A stretch of 64,000 bases of DNA from Helianthus annuus (lineage: Eukaryota; Streptophyta; Magnoliopsida; Asterales; Asteraceae), in contig NC_035434.2 of the NCBI RefSeq assembly GCF_002127325.2, positions 82,834,664 to 82,898,663 of the forward strand, written 5' to 3'. The notes beneath the pieces were generated by a model. It was not told where the DNA came from. It did no database searches and saw nothing but the letters and a program-made list of their open reading frames with translations. The translations under genes and the position numbers were made by a program. Position 1 is the first letter of the stretch. Each line of letters opens with the position of its first letter. Of this stretch, positions 20,729-32,952 are shown piece after piece.

Positions 20729-22548
20729 GAGGATGAAGAAGGAGTAGGAGTGGACGGTTGATGAGCCCACAGGTTAATTTCCCTTTCTATCAGACAATTT
20801 CCGGCCTGCGTGCCCAAGTGTTGAACAATTTACTTTCCTTAACTCTTTTTATTTTCTGCTTTTGTTTTTACTTTTAACTTGATGGTTTGATGTTTGACTT
20901 GGTAATTTAGGACGTTTGGTATTGTCTGGTGTGGTGTTTACTGATAGAACATGTACAAACGAGGCTTAGAGTACTAAACATTAGTACTACTAAAGCCAGG
21001 ACAGGAAAACCGAAGAAAGAAACCTGTTTTTCAGCCTTGCAGACTGTCCACACGGGGTCGTGTCCAGCCGACATGCCCCCGTGCCCACCTCCCAGACCTG
21101 CTATTTGTCAAATTTCTGCAGAATTTTTGCCAGACACGGGGTCGTGCCCAGCGAACACGCCCCCGTGTCCAACTTTTGTAAGTTTTCATTACTGGCACCT
21201 AAACACGGGGCCGTGTCCACTCACCACGGGGCCGTGTCCAGACTGCCAGTAACATAAAATTATGCTTTTAACACCATTTTACACATTCAATCAACCTAAA
21301 AACTTTTTTTTGGGACAAATTGAGGACAATGTGTAATTTAAGTGTGGGGGGGATGCTAAAACCTTGAATTTTGCAAGTCCTAATAACAAGCCTTACACAA
21401 AACTCTATTTGGAATCGCTAATCACCCCAATTTTTTTTTCAAAAATTTGCATTTTTTTTACTTGTCTAAGTTTAAGTTGAGAATTCTAATTCTAACAAGG
21501 TTATATTTTTACAAATTTACAACCGAAAGCGTCGTGATAAAAAGAACCAACATAAGAAAATTATGAAACGGCATGACAAGCTTAGTTAAAATTTGATTAT
21601 ATATACTTGATCACGTAAAAAACCCATTCCCACAAAAGTGAGTTTTGAGCCTTTATAGAGCATACAAATACATATCTTTACACTAAATGCTCATTTTTCG
21701 TTTCTTGTGTGAATAGCCGCTTGGTTCTTACGACTCTAGAACTTGCCACGATAATTCATTCCCGGTCCTTACCAACTTAAACCCAAGTAAGTAAATGATG
21801 GAGGCATTAGGACTAACCATTTTTTCTTTCAACACCATTATTTTCACTTTTCTTTTCACCTACCCAAAAATTCTCCCTAGTTAACCCATTTGAGCCTAAA
21901 CCTTTCATTTCTTAACCCAAAACCCTTTTACCCACCAAAACCCTTTTTCATTTTTTTACCCCTTATTTTGGTAATAAAGCTTGGTTTTCGTGTGACTCTT
22001 GAAAAAAAAATGATGATGAAGTTGGAAATAAACAAACAAAGCTCCTCAAACAAAAGCTCGTTTGAATAAATACTTCATTGAAAATAAAAAGTCACAAAAA
22101 CAAAATGTTTTACGAAAACCAACGCTTTTTACGCCTTTTCGCCCTTTTCAACTAACCACTAACCAACTACCCACCTTTAGCCCAAGCCTAACCCTTCACC
22201 CAAAAAGTCCTCTTGATATTTACAAAGGTATAAAGTTAAAAAGGAGGAGAATTGATTGCTTGGCAAGCTTATGGTAGAAATAAGTTCCACGCCGCTCTCG
22301 AGTGATTCGCTAAAAATACACCTTCGGCCGAGTGTGAGTGATTTTCCCCGTGAGGTACGTGAACTTGTATATAAATGGAATTTTAAAAGGTATGTTATGC
22401 CTTAATAAATAATTTATCTTATCAAATATTTTTAATAAATCATGACGAATAGGAATGTAAATAAATAAAAATAAAACCTAAACGATCTTGGAAAATCCCG
22501 ACACTCTATGACAAGCCCAAAAACCTTCTCTTCTACCCATTCCATTTG
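20729..22548 (+). other. Element B 3' non-coding region
   Basis: No gene. Dyad pairs at about 21051-21092, 21134-21176 and 21201-21242. A purine tract AAGTGTGGGGGGGATG lies at 21340-21355, preceded by TTGAGGACAA, and resembles the tract next to the 3' LTR. The rest is AT-rich. The region stops at the insertion point of element C (TSD ATTTG 22544-22548). Confidence 0.75.
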
Positions 22549-25500
22549 TGTCACACCCTGGCTTTTGCGGAAGCGTGGGTTTATTTGGTGTGACTTCTTA
22601 ATACCATAGCAACAATCACAACATGCTATATGATAAAACTTATGATGTTCATCCATTAAAATAGTTAAGAGAATGCATAACATATTGTTTAAAAACATCA
22701 ACCACAAAATGCGTTACAAAACATAACTTGTTTTAAAAAAAAAGTTCATAAGACTCGACGAAATGCTACCAACGACACAAGGATTTGAGACATGCAACTC
22801 GTCCAGGAAAGAGTTACACTTCCCAAACCTACGACTCCGGATGACATCCTTATTTAGTACGCAGCTAATCATGCATCACTTGCCAGATCCAAATTAATTC
22901 CCTGAAATACATGTAGTTTAAAAAGTCAACAAAAAGTTGAGCGAGTTCATGTGTAAGTCTGTGTGTAAAAAACCGTTTAATATGTCTGTAAGTAAAAATA
23001 GTCCCTGGTATGTAGCAATAAGGAAAAACTGATCACCATTGGGTTGCAAATCCAATAGTATATGTGAATGATGCAGGAAGACTCAAACCTAGCAAATTTG
23101 TCTCCGGTATGAAGACATAGTCACCACTATGGGCCCCCGGCCTCATGGGTGTGGGCTCGCTACACCCAAATAGATCTATCACTCATGTCCCGTGGTCCTA
23201 CTATGAGGATTAATGGCCTTAAGTGTCATGCCCACCACTCACTTGATCGCGTAATAAAAACCCTCCTTAAGCTAACAATACCATGTATAAAATGTCTGAA
23301 ATAATTTGTAAACATGTATTCCACCCCCGAAGTATAAAACCGAAAACAGTAAAGGAATAGGGGGTCATGAACTCACCGTAGTGCGTCTTGACTCGAATCT
23401 TAACTCTTTCCGCTACACGACAACCTACAACGTACTAATGTCTATTAGACGAACGGGCCGTGCCTTGGCTTAGAGTTTAGTGTTTTGATTTGCGTTACTT
23501 AGGTATTATTTTGTTAAAACAATAATAATTATTTTAACTTAACTATCGTTCTTAGAAAAATAGTTAGACAACTATTTCGTATCTATTTTTCTCGAACATT
23601 TTATTAAGTGTTCGGATCCTCGGAAAATTTCGACAGAGTCTCCTCTGTAAATAGAGGTGTCTATGCTTAATTAGCATATCATTTTCTTTTACATATATCC
23701 AATAGTTCATTTTCAATAACCAAACCGACATATAGACATACAAAACGTTACATACTTTATTTCAGCTTTATTACTCGAAACCGGACTGTTTTCGAGGATT
23801 TTTATAAAATAGTTATCCTTTTTCAAAAATTCTCAAATTTTTACAGAAGGTTCTATGTGTTCCAAAATTTATCATGTAAAAATATCAGAGTCCAGTTCGT
23901 TATCCATATTTTATAGAAAATCATTTTCTCGACTGCCATCAGATTTGTTACTTTCTGATTGTAGTTTACGGAAATATTCACTAAAAATTAACCGTAAGTC
24001 CGTTTGATGAAATTCCAGTTGGAGGGTCATCCTGACAACGATGACCAACTACTGTAAAAATTCCATGAGTCGGTTTCACTCAGGTTTCAGGTTATGACTT
24101 CGAAAACAACACACTTTTTCTGCAGTAAAAATGCAGCTTGAGCTGCTGTACAAAAAAAGTCTTTTAAAAATAGTAAACGGTCTCGAAAAATTATGATTCC
24201 AGTGCCATTTGTTTAGTTATTCCAAAATACACATTTTAGGCTTTAGAAAATCAGTTTTTCGATTTAAAATGGTTCCGTTACAGCCTGTTGAAGTTGGCTG
24301 GAAATCCAACTCAGCAAGCTGTTTACATTGTAGAAGTGACTAAAAACGCGTAAACAAGGACCCTAACCATGGTTTATTGATGAACAAATGTAAAAACTTT
24401 AATCATGCTTTTAACCAACCCTAAACCATCCAGATTTCTACTTCATACAACCCTTTTATCTATGGTTTTTATGTAGAATTTTAAGTTCAACATTTTAGTG
24501 TTTTAGCTTTTGTGTGTCATGAACATTCAAACAAAACATAACAAGAACAAGATGGAACAAGGGTGTGAAGGGACTTACTACTAGCACAAGGCTAGGGTAG
24601 TAATCTTAGGACAAAGATGATGGTGAAATGTTAGTGACAAAGGCTTGAATCAAGCTTCCTCGAGAACCCTTCAATCTTGCACTTCTATGGAGGAACCTCA
24701 AACTTGAATGAGAGCTTTTAGTGAAGAAAATGGAGGTGGTGAAGGATGGTGGTGGTGAAATCGGTTATGGATAGAGGGGGGGGGGGGGGAGTATGTGCCG
24801 AAAATAAGAGGGAGGAGGGAGGAGGTTGAGTGTAGAGTTTGAGAGTGATGATGATTAATCTTGGAAACATGCAATTCTAGTTCCTAGGGTAATCATACCC
24901 AATAACTCTTGGCCAACAGAACAAGGATTCACTTTACACAATATCTAAACAAAATATTTTTGAATAATTAGGGCAGATTTTTGGTTGGGGGGGGGGTAAA
25001 ATGTAAATTTTTGGTAACTAGTAGGTAATAAGTTAGAAGGTTAAGGGTATTTCCAAGTATAGTGGGTGTATGTCATGTTTACATGGTGTATAGGGATTTT
25101 TTGACCATAAATAATTTAAAATGATAAAATAATATTTCTGACAATATTTTCGTGTCTCGGGTAATGTCTAGTTGTTCGGTTTCGCATCGTTCCGTTAAAG
25201 CGTTTAATTGTCCCGTATAGCGTCTTTTGCGCATCTTTTTGTAACGAAATTAATTCCAACACTTAGGAAAGTGTCCAGGACCATTTAGTCAATACTCTGT
25301 ATAATATGAGTGTGTTAAAAGCTGAATTGTTACTAAAAATGCGGAATTCTGTAATTAAATTGCGTTTTAGGCACTTTCCGGCACTCAAACTATCACCTAC
25401 CTCGTGACATAGTCTTATGGTCCTCACTTCCCTACACCCCATACTGGTGTAGTGTTTTATCTCTGGCCCATACTGGCCTAAAAATAGTATTTGTCTAAGT

Positions 25501-25745
25501 GCTGGCATTGTCAGCATGTGTCTGAGTTATCCGCTTACTGTGCTAACTGTGCTTTGTGCATCAGGTCTGTCACTAAGAGTCTGTATGAAATAATCGGAGT
25601 GACTGTATGTAAAGAATGCACATGTATGTATATAAAATAAATCAGTAAGCAGTTTAAAGCGTCAGATGTACTCAAGCACAGTCATTAAGCACATAATTAA
25701 GGTTAATTAATTTGTACGGTACCTGTAATTATGCGGGTTGTCACA
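22549..25745 (-). repeat. Element C 3' LTR (3197 bp)
   Basis: On the minus strand starts TGTGACAACCCGCATAATTA after the polypurine tract and ends ..GGGTGTGACA. Contains G homopolymers (about 24776-24789 and 24989-24997). Short reading frames within it are not genes. Confidence 0.95.
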
Positions 25746-25781
25746 TTCTCCCCCTGTTAAGAAAATTTCATCCCGAAATTT
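25746..25781 (-). other. Element C polypurine tract and adjacent hairpin
   Basis: Minus strand: AACAGGGGGAGAA touches the LTR start. Just upstream (25763-25781) AAATTTCG-GGA-TGAAATTT can form an 8-pair stem with one G-U pair and a GGA loop, matching the hairpins near the tracts of A, E and F. Confidence 0.75.
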
Positions 25782-28700
25782 TAAGTCCTACTTCTAGTTG
25801 CAGGGGTCTTGGGGAATAAATGTGGGTACTTGGCCTTCATGCGATCCTCACGCTCCCATGTGAATTCCGGGCTGTGTCGTGCATTCCATCAAACTTTAAC
25901 GAGTTTGACACTGCTCCAGCGTGTCTTGTTAACCTTCCAATCCGTAACCTCAACCGGTTCCTCAAAAAGTGGAGTGTGTCGTCAATATGGACCTCGTCAG
26001 CAGGAATGACAACTGTCTCTTGAGTTGGACTCTTTTTCTGGTTCGATACATGGAATGTATGATGAACGCCATTAAGTTCAGCAGGTAAGTCCAATTTGTA
26101 TGCTACAAGCCCAATCCTTTGCAGGATTCTGAAAGGACCAATGTAACGCGGATTCAACTTCCCACGCTTTCTAAAGCGTGCCACACCCTTCCAGGGTGAA
26201 ACCTTTAACAAAACCATATCCCCAACTTGAAATTCCAAAGGTTTCCTTCTTTGGTTTGCGTAGCCTTTCTGTCTGTCGTGAGCTGCCTCGATGCGTTTTG
26301 GAATTTGAAAGATCTTGTCTGTTGTTTCTTGAACCATTTCGGGGCCAACCAGCTGTCTATCACCCGCATCAGCCCAGCATAGCGGTGATCGACACTTTCG
26401 TCCATAAAGCGCTTCGAATGGCACGGCTCCAATACTGGTGTGGTAGCTGTTGTTGTACGAAAATTCGACCAAGGGTAAGTGTTTGTCCCAGCTACCACCC
26501 AGGTCCATTACACATGCTCTCAGCATATCTTCCAATGTTTGAATTGTCCGTTCATTCTGGCTATCAGTTTGTGGGTGAAATGTCGTACTCAGATTCAATT
26601 GAGAACCAAATGCTTCTTGGAAGGACTGCCAAATCCTTGATACGAAGCGTCCATCTCTATCAGAGATAATCGAGAGAGGCACTCCATGACGTGCAACAAT
26701 TTCCCTCATGTATATTTCAGCAAGTTTACTCGTGTTGTCCTTTTCCTTGATCGGCAGGAAGTGCGCAGACTTTGTCAGTCGGTCTACAATTACCCAAATT
26801 GTATCATGGCCCTTGGGTGTCTTTGGCAATTTCGTTATGAAGTCCATGGAAATCTGTTCCCATTTCCATTGGGGTATTACAGGTTGTTGCAGGAGACCTG
26901 AAGGCTTCTGGTACTCGGCTTTAACCTTGGCGCAAGTTAAACATTTGCCAACATATACTGCGACATCGCCTTTCATCCTAGGCCACCAATAGAAATCCTT
27001 AAGATCTTGGTACATTTTATCCGCTCCTGGATGAATCGAGTATCGTGACTTGTGAGCCTCATCGAATATAACCTTTCTCAATCCACCAAATAGAGGAACC
27101 CAAATTCGATTCATGAAACACAATGTTCCTTCCTTGTTTGGCACTAACTGTTTCTCCATCCCACAGAGATACTCATCCTCGATATTCATTTCTTTCAAGG
27201 CCTCTCTCTGTGCGGCACGAATGCGCAACGAGAGGTCCATCTGAACAATCATTTCTAAAGCCCTAACACTTATGGGCTTAATCCTTTCTTTTCAACTTAG
27301 GGCGTCAGCAACTACATTCGCCTTTCCTGGGTGATACTTGATTTCACAGTCGTAGTCGTTCAACAGCTCAACCCAGCGTCTCTGTCTCATGTTAAGTTCC
27401 TTTTGATCAAAAATGTGCTGTAAACTCTTGTGATCAGTGAAGATTGTACATCTTGTCCCATACAGATAGTGTCGCCAGATCTTCAATGCGAACACTACGG
27501 CGCCTAACTCCAAGTCATGTGTGGTGTAGTTCTTCTCATGAACCTTCAGTTGGCGTGAGGCATAGGCTATGACCTTCTGTCGCTGCATCAACACGCAGCC
27601 TAAACCCTGACGCGAGGCGTCACAATACACCACGAAGTCGTCCGTGCCTTCGGGTAGAGCTAAAATCGGTGCGTCACAAAGCTTGTTTTTCAACAACTGA
27701 AACGCTTCTTCTTGCTTATCGCTCCAATCAAACTTCTTGTCCTTTTGTGTGAGTGCGGTGAGAGGTTGAGCGATTTTGGAAAAATCCTCAATGAACCTTC
27801 GATAATACCCAACCAAACCTAAGAATTGCTGAATCTCGGTTGGCGTCTTCGGGGACTCCCAATTCTTGATCGCCTCGATCTTTGTGGGATCCACATGGAT
27901 TCCATTTCCATTAACTACATGTCCAAGAAAATGGACTTCGCGTAACCAAAACTCACATTTCGAGAACTTAGCGTACAACTTCTCCTTCTTAAGCAGCTCT
28001 AGGATAGCTCTCAAGTGTTGCTCGTGTTCTTCCTTCGTCTTCGAGTAGATCAAAATATCATCAATGAATACGATTACAAACTTGTCGAGGTACGGCTTGC
28101 AGACTCTGTTCATCAAGTCCATGAAAACTGCTGGAGCGTTTGTCAACCCAAACGGCATCACCAGAAACTCGTGATGTCCATATCGAGTTCTAAAAGCAGT
28201 TTTGGGAATACTTTCCTCTTGTATTCTCAACTGGTGATAACCCGATCGTAGATCGATCTTTGAGTAAAAACTCGAACCTTGTAGTTGATCGAACATGTCA
28301 TCGATCCTTGGCAAAGGATATCTATTCTTGACAGTCAACTTGTTGAGCTCGCGGTAGTCTATACACATACGAAAGCTACCATCCTTCTTCTTAACGAACA
28401 AAACTGGAGCTCCCCAAGGTGAGAAGCTTGGTCTGATGAATCCCTTGTCTAACAATTCTTGGAGTTGTATCGACAGTTCTTGCATCTCTGAAGGTGCAAG
28501 TCGATAAGGTGCCTTAGCCACAGGCGCGGCGCCTGGAACTAAGTCAATGTGAAATTCGACTTGTCTTGGAGGCGGCAATCCTGGCAAGTCTTCTGGAAAG
28601 ACTTCAGGATATTCCTTCATGACAGGAATGTCTTCGATCTTTGGCTCAGCGGCCTCCTTATCAACGATATGTGCCATGAAGGCAACACATCCTTTCTTCA

Positions 28701-29865
28701 AGCACTTCCTAGCTTTCAAGCAGCTAATGATCCTCAATGGCATATCGCGCTTTTCTCCATGAACTATGATCGTCTCTCCATCGGCCATTGGGATGCGGAT
28801 GGTCTTCTCGTGACAAACCACCTCGGCTTTGTTGCTAGACAGCCAATCCATCCCTATTACCACGTCGAACCTTCCCAACTCGACTGTAGTAGATCTAACG
28901 TAAATTCGTGTCCTCCCAGTTCTATCATGCATCCCCTGATAACTTCACCCGTTTCAACTAGTTTCCCATTCGCCAATTCAATAGAGTACGGAATGTCTAA
29001 TTTACTAGCAGCTAACCCAAGCATATTCTTAAATTCTAACGATACGAAACTATAATCGGCACCAGTATCAAAAAGAACAGACGCATAGCGTTGATTTATA
29101 GGGAACGTACCAGTGACAACATTCGGATCTTGGCGCGCTTCCCTCGCACCAATGTTAAAAACTCAGCCTTGAGCTTGATTTAGCTTTGGGCATTCCCTTT
29201 TGAAGTGCCCAACGTCCCCGCAGTTGAAGCATCCTGGCCCTCGGCCATTCCCATTTCCATTTCCGCCTCAATTTCCGTTTTTTCCCCGGTTACCAGCTTG
29301 ATTCGGGGCATTCCCACGATTTCTGTTTCCCCCCATTATTTCCTTGCGGCCTGTTTCCATTACCACGGTTGTTGTTATTGTAACCCCTTTGACTACCTTG
29401 GCCTGATCCAACCCAACACGTCTCCTTTGAATGGCCCGTCTTCCCGCAAGATTCTTCTGAGTCGGCACGGGCCGGGATTGTAACACCCCCAAAATACCAC
29501 CTGCGGGAACCCCCGCGAGGCGTGTTACACATCAGAGTCTGAGCCACCAATCACATTGAACCAATAGAAAATACTTAATAAAACATGTTATCAATTCAAT
29601 AATGTTGAGTAGCGGAAGCATATAGTAAATTGTTTAGTAATCGTTTCAGAATAAATCAAAACCAATGTGTCAATACGAGTAATCCAATAGCTTCGATCCA
29701 TGACAACTCCAGCACTTCCAGACAGCAAGTCCACGTTCCAAAGTTAACGACCTACAAGCATGCAACAAGTGTGTCAGACTACGCTGGTGAGTTCAAGGTG
29801 TTATTACGCGTTGTGTTACCAGATATATGTTAATGCGATTCAATGTTGCGTTACGATGTTGCTCA

Positions 29866-29993
29866 AGTTAGTTACCCTAGGGACTACGCCCTTACGTAAC
29901 CGAGGAGTGTGCCTCTTAGCAACCCACTATGTTGTTTAGTTAGTTACCCTAGGGGAACCGCCCTTACGTAACCGAGGAGTGTGCCTCTAAACA
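29866..29993. repeat. Two-copy tandem repeat in LTR F
   Basis: AGTTAGTTACCCTAGGG..CCCTTACGTAACCGAGGAGTGTGCCTC occurs at about 29866-29920 and 29938-29993, period about 72. GAGG-AGTGTG-CCTC can pair in each copy. Confidence 0.8.
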
Positions 29994-30404
29994 ACCATAG
30001 TGAAACCCAGATAATTAGTACCTAATAGCGCTATCAACTAATTACCCCCATTGCCCTCCAGGCAATAACCAAAACCGATTAAGTTGTTTACCCAATATTT
30101 CCCATCCAATGTTTGCCAGTTGTCCCAAACCACCGGGACGCATGCTTGAGAAAATGCATTGAACTCACCTGGGATTGCTCGGTATGATTCACACAGTTCA
30201 ATTAAGTTACAAAGTGATCAACCCCGTCCTACCAAAGTTATTATGCTAGTCAGATTCGTATACAAGTTGTACAAGTATTCGACATCATATTCCACGTATA
30301 GGCATCGACGTAAACAGTCACGTAAACAAGCAAAGTCCAAGTGTTCAGCCCAATCAGTTGGGCTCGTATTGTGCAGGCCCAATATCAGCATGTACGGTTA
30401 TATG

Positions 30405-30690
30405 GTCTCGAGTCGCAACAAAGAAAGGTCTCGAGTCGCAACGAGGGGTTTCGAGTCGCAACTGTGGTTTACGAGTCGCAACAGAGATTACGAGTCGCAA
30501 CAGTGGTTTCGGTTTGTCATGGTCTGGTTACGAGTCGCATCCTGACTCGCAACAGTGGTTTCGGTTCATGCTGTTTTGTGTCGGTGTGCGTTGGTTACGA
30601 GTCGCAACTGGACTCGCAACCACGGTTTCGAGTTGTGCTATGTGTGTACCAGTGTGGGGTCTCGAGTCGTAACTAGACCCGCAACTATGT
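30405..30690. repeat. Array of GAGTCGCAAC motifs in LTR F
   Basis: About ten copies of (C/T)GAGTCGCAAC or its complement spaced 15-60 bp. The same motif family fills 52068-52290 in element A. Confidence 0.85.
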
Positions 30691-32354
30691 GTCGCAACCA
30701 AGTGTGTAACAGTTTTCCTGATTTGTAGCATCTAAATTCCGTAACAGATTATGCATAATTTTGGCAATTCAATCAGAATCAATTAACAGTTTTGTTTACC
30801 ATTCAAACAAATCAAACAGGCAGTTTTAACATAAATCTCATGAACCCTAGTCATGATCAAAGCGTGAACATCAATTTTTCACCAAACATAAATCGGTTTA
30901 GACCCTAAAGCATAACAATTTCCCAGCTAAATCATAATCAAACCCAAGATACCATTAACACATCATACAATATATATCCGGTAATCACATATAATAGCCG
31001 ATTCATGAACATTAATAGTTAACATCAAAATCAAACATACTATCATGAACCCTAGATCATCATACTAGATTATCACACATAGAATAATATCATCAATCAT
31101 AATCAGACACTAACCGATTAGAGTACACAAAGGTGATCCGAGTAAGAAAGATCTTCGGTTGTGCGTGTGGATGCCGTCGGGTTTCAGCCTAAGCCGAGAG
31201 AGAGAGAGAGACGAGAGTCTTGTGTGTGTGTGTTGTTACTAACTAAGGGCAATAACCCCTAAAGAGGTGTTTGTTTGCGGGCATGAGAGTGGGCCGAGCC
31301 CCACATCTCGAGTACAAATATTACGGCCCAAAGGCCATGTTGTGTGGTTCGGTTTGTTTATGACATACATACATGCACTCATATAACACAAAACACAGAA
31401 TCATAACGTCATATCAATCGTAATAGTTCACATCGGCACATAATGTTACACAGAAGTGGGCTCGAACTACGAGTTGTCACAGTATCCCCAACTAAAAGGA
31501 AATTTCGTCCCGAAATTTAGTACGCACACACTGAGAAAGCTAGAAAGCTAGATAAGTTCAAGTTAGGTAAGTTATATCGTTTGCTGGTTTTCCTGGGGTG
31601 TCACAGGGATGATGGAACTGACATGTACCACACTTGGGCAGAGTGCCCATGTAACCTTTTCCTCTGTTTTTATCACCAGTCTTGGCCCTGGTCGGCGTGT
31701 TTGATTCACTTCTCTTGCTACCACTGCTAGTTCCTTGCTTGAAGTTGGAAAACTTGCGTTTGTTTTTCCCCGACGACTCCACATGAGTCTCTTTCTTTCT
31801 CTGATCATCCTTTGAAAACTTGTTTAGCCTGATGGCTTCTTCAGTCAGTGAGATGCTCAAGTCGATGGCTTCAGTAATGGTTGCCAGTTTAGACGTTATG
31901 ACCATGCTCATAATCTGAGGTGCTAACCCCCAGATGAAACGTTCCACGCGCTTGAATTCAGGCGTGACCATGTACGGCACCACATGGGACAGATCATGAA
32001 ACCTTTGAACATACTCAGCGATTTTTGGACCTTCCATCCTTAGGTTCCAAAATTCGGTTTCCAATATCTGGATCTCAGCTCTGGAGCAATACTTCTTGCG
32101 CATCAGCTCTTTCAATTCAGCCCAAGTCATGGCGTATGCTGCAGCCTCTCCTAGTGTTTGGACTTGAAGATTCCACCATGATAGGGCACCATCAGTAAAG
32201 AGCCCAGTGATGTATGTGACTTGTTGTCCCGATGCACATTTGCTCATTCTTATTGTCGTCTCCGTCTTTTCAGTCCAACGAGTGAAAGCCACGGCACCTC
32301 CAGTGCCATCAAAGTTTTGCGGCTTGCAATCTAAGAATTGCTTGAAAGTACACC

Positions 32355-32446
32355 CTGTACAAGCAGTGTCATTTATGGGAATTATTAGCAGTCGCACAAG
32401 AATTGTCCAAATATAGTGTAATGTGTCTCCTATGACTGATCATTAC
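32355..32446 (-). other. Predicted mini-intron in gag of element C
   Basis: Minus-strand donor CCGAACG|GTAATGA and acceptor TGCTTGTACAG|GGTG, 92 bp, phase 1. Reading through meets TAG after 15 bases; removal joins the N-terminal exon in frame to CTFKQFLDC. Same phase and same place as the intron in element A. Confidence 0.75.
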
Positions 32447-32952
32447 CGTTCGGAGGGTTGTTGTTGTTGTTGGAGATGTTTCCGCTTGAGTCCCCTTGAT
32501 AAGCAGCATATTGAGCAATTGCGGCAGCGATGATTCCTTGCAGTTCTGCCTGGTTAGTCGGCATGCGTGTGTCGCGTCGTGGAGACATTTTCTAGAGGAT
32601 GTTCCATATTGGTCAGGTCATAGTAAGTGTGATAATCATACGTATATGTAGTAACATTTATCATTCTCATAACATCTCATGTCATAATCATAACAAATAA
32701 TCAACAATGCATGGAATTAAAAGACTTGCGATTTAAGTTTCATAAACAAACCACCAATACAGTTTCACAATTTCACCATATGTCAAAATATACTAAGGGC
32801 TACATCACCCTTGTCTGAGTACAATAACAAATAAATCAAAAACCAAAATCGTGGTCTCAAAAAGGTCTTCATAATCATTGCTCTAGCGCTGTCTTCCCAC
32901 TAAGAGTAGCCGGTCTGTAAAAGATCTGAAATCCCTGTTGCCCCGAGTATCC

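Larger units (their letters stand above)
29479..31605 (-). mobile_element. Solo LTR F of a related Tekay-type element
   Basis: 2127 bp, TGTGACACCCC at its minus-strand start and ..GGTGTTACA at the end, flanked by GGGAT on both sides (29474-29478, 31606-31610). No internal coding sequence, so two LTRs recombined after insertion. It includes, near its start, the hairpin AAATTTCG-GGA-CGAAATTT (31500-31518) and a second TGTGACAACTCG (from 31481), a 72-bp-period repeat (29866-29993) and an array of GAGTCGCAAC motifs (30405-30690). It splits gag of C just after the first zinc-knuckle residues. Confidence 0.92.
25781..32588 (-). pseudogene. Element C gag-pol, broken in several places
   Basis: Gag exon 1 is 32588-32447 (MSPRRDTRMPTNQAELQ..), a 92-bp predicted intron follows (32446-32355), and gag continues CTFKQFLDC to about 31611 with a knuckle start PKCGTCQFHH, where solo LTR F splits it. 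Past F: DTGADYSFVS-type protease (about 29075), then RT with [23 protein letters not shown] and FIDD (about 28055), RNase H ending [10 protein letters not shown] (27292). A TGA then interrupts the frame. Integrase is 27252-25837 with H2C2, [21 protein letters not shown] and [11 protein letters not shown]. The chromodomain (about 25960-25800, [18 protein letters not shown]) is shifted out of frame and carries a stop. The element cannot make its own polyprotein. Confidence 0.92.

Noticed and set aside
30159..30676. Several overlapping frames rich in ESQ/RVAT repeats
   Set aside because: They are translations of the GAGTCGCAAC repeat array in solo LTR F in different frames.
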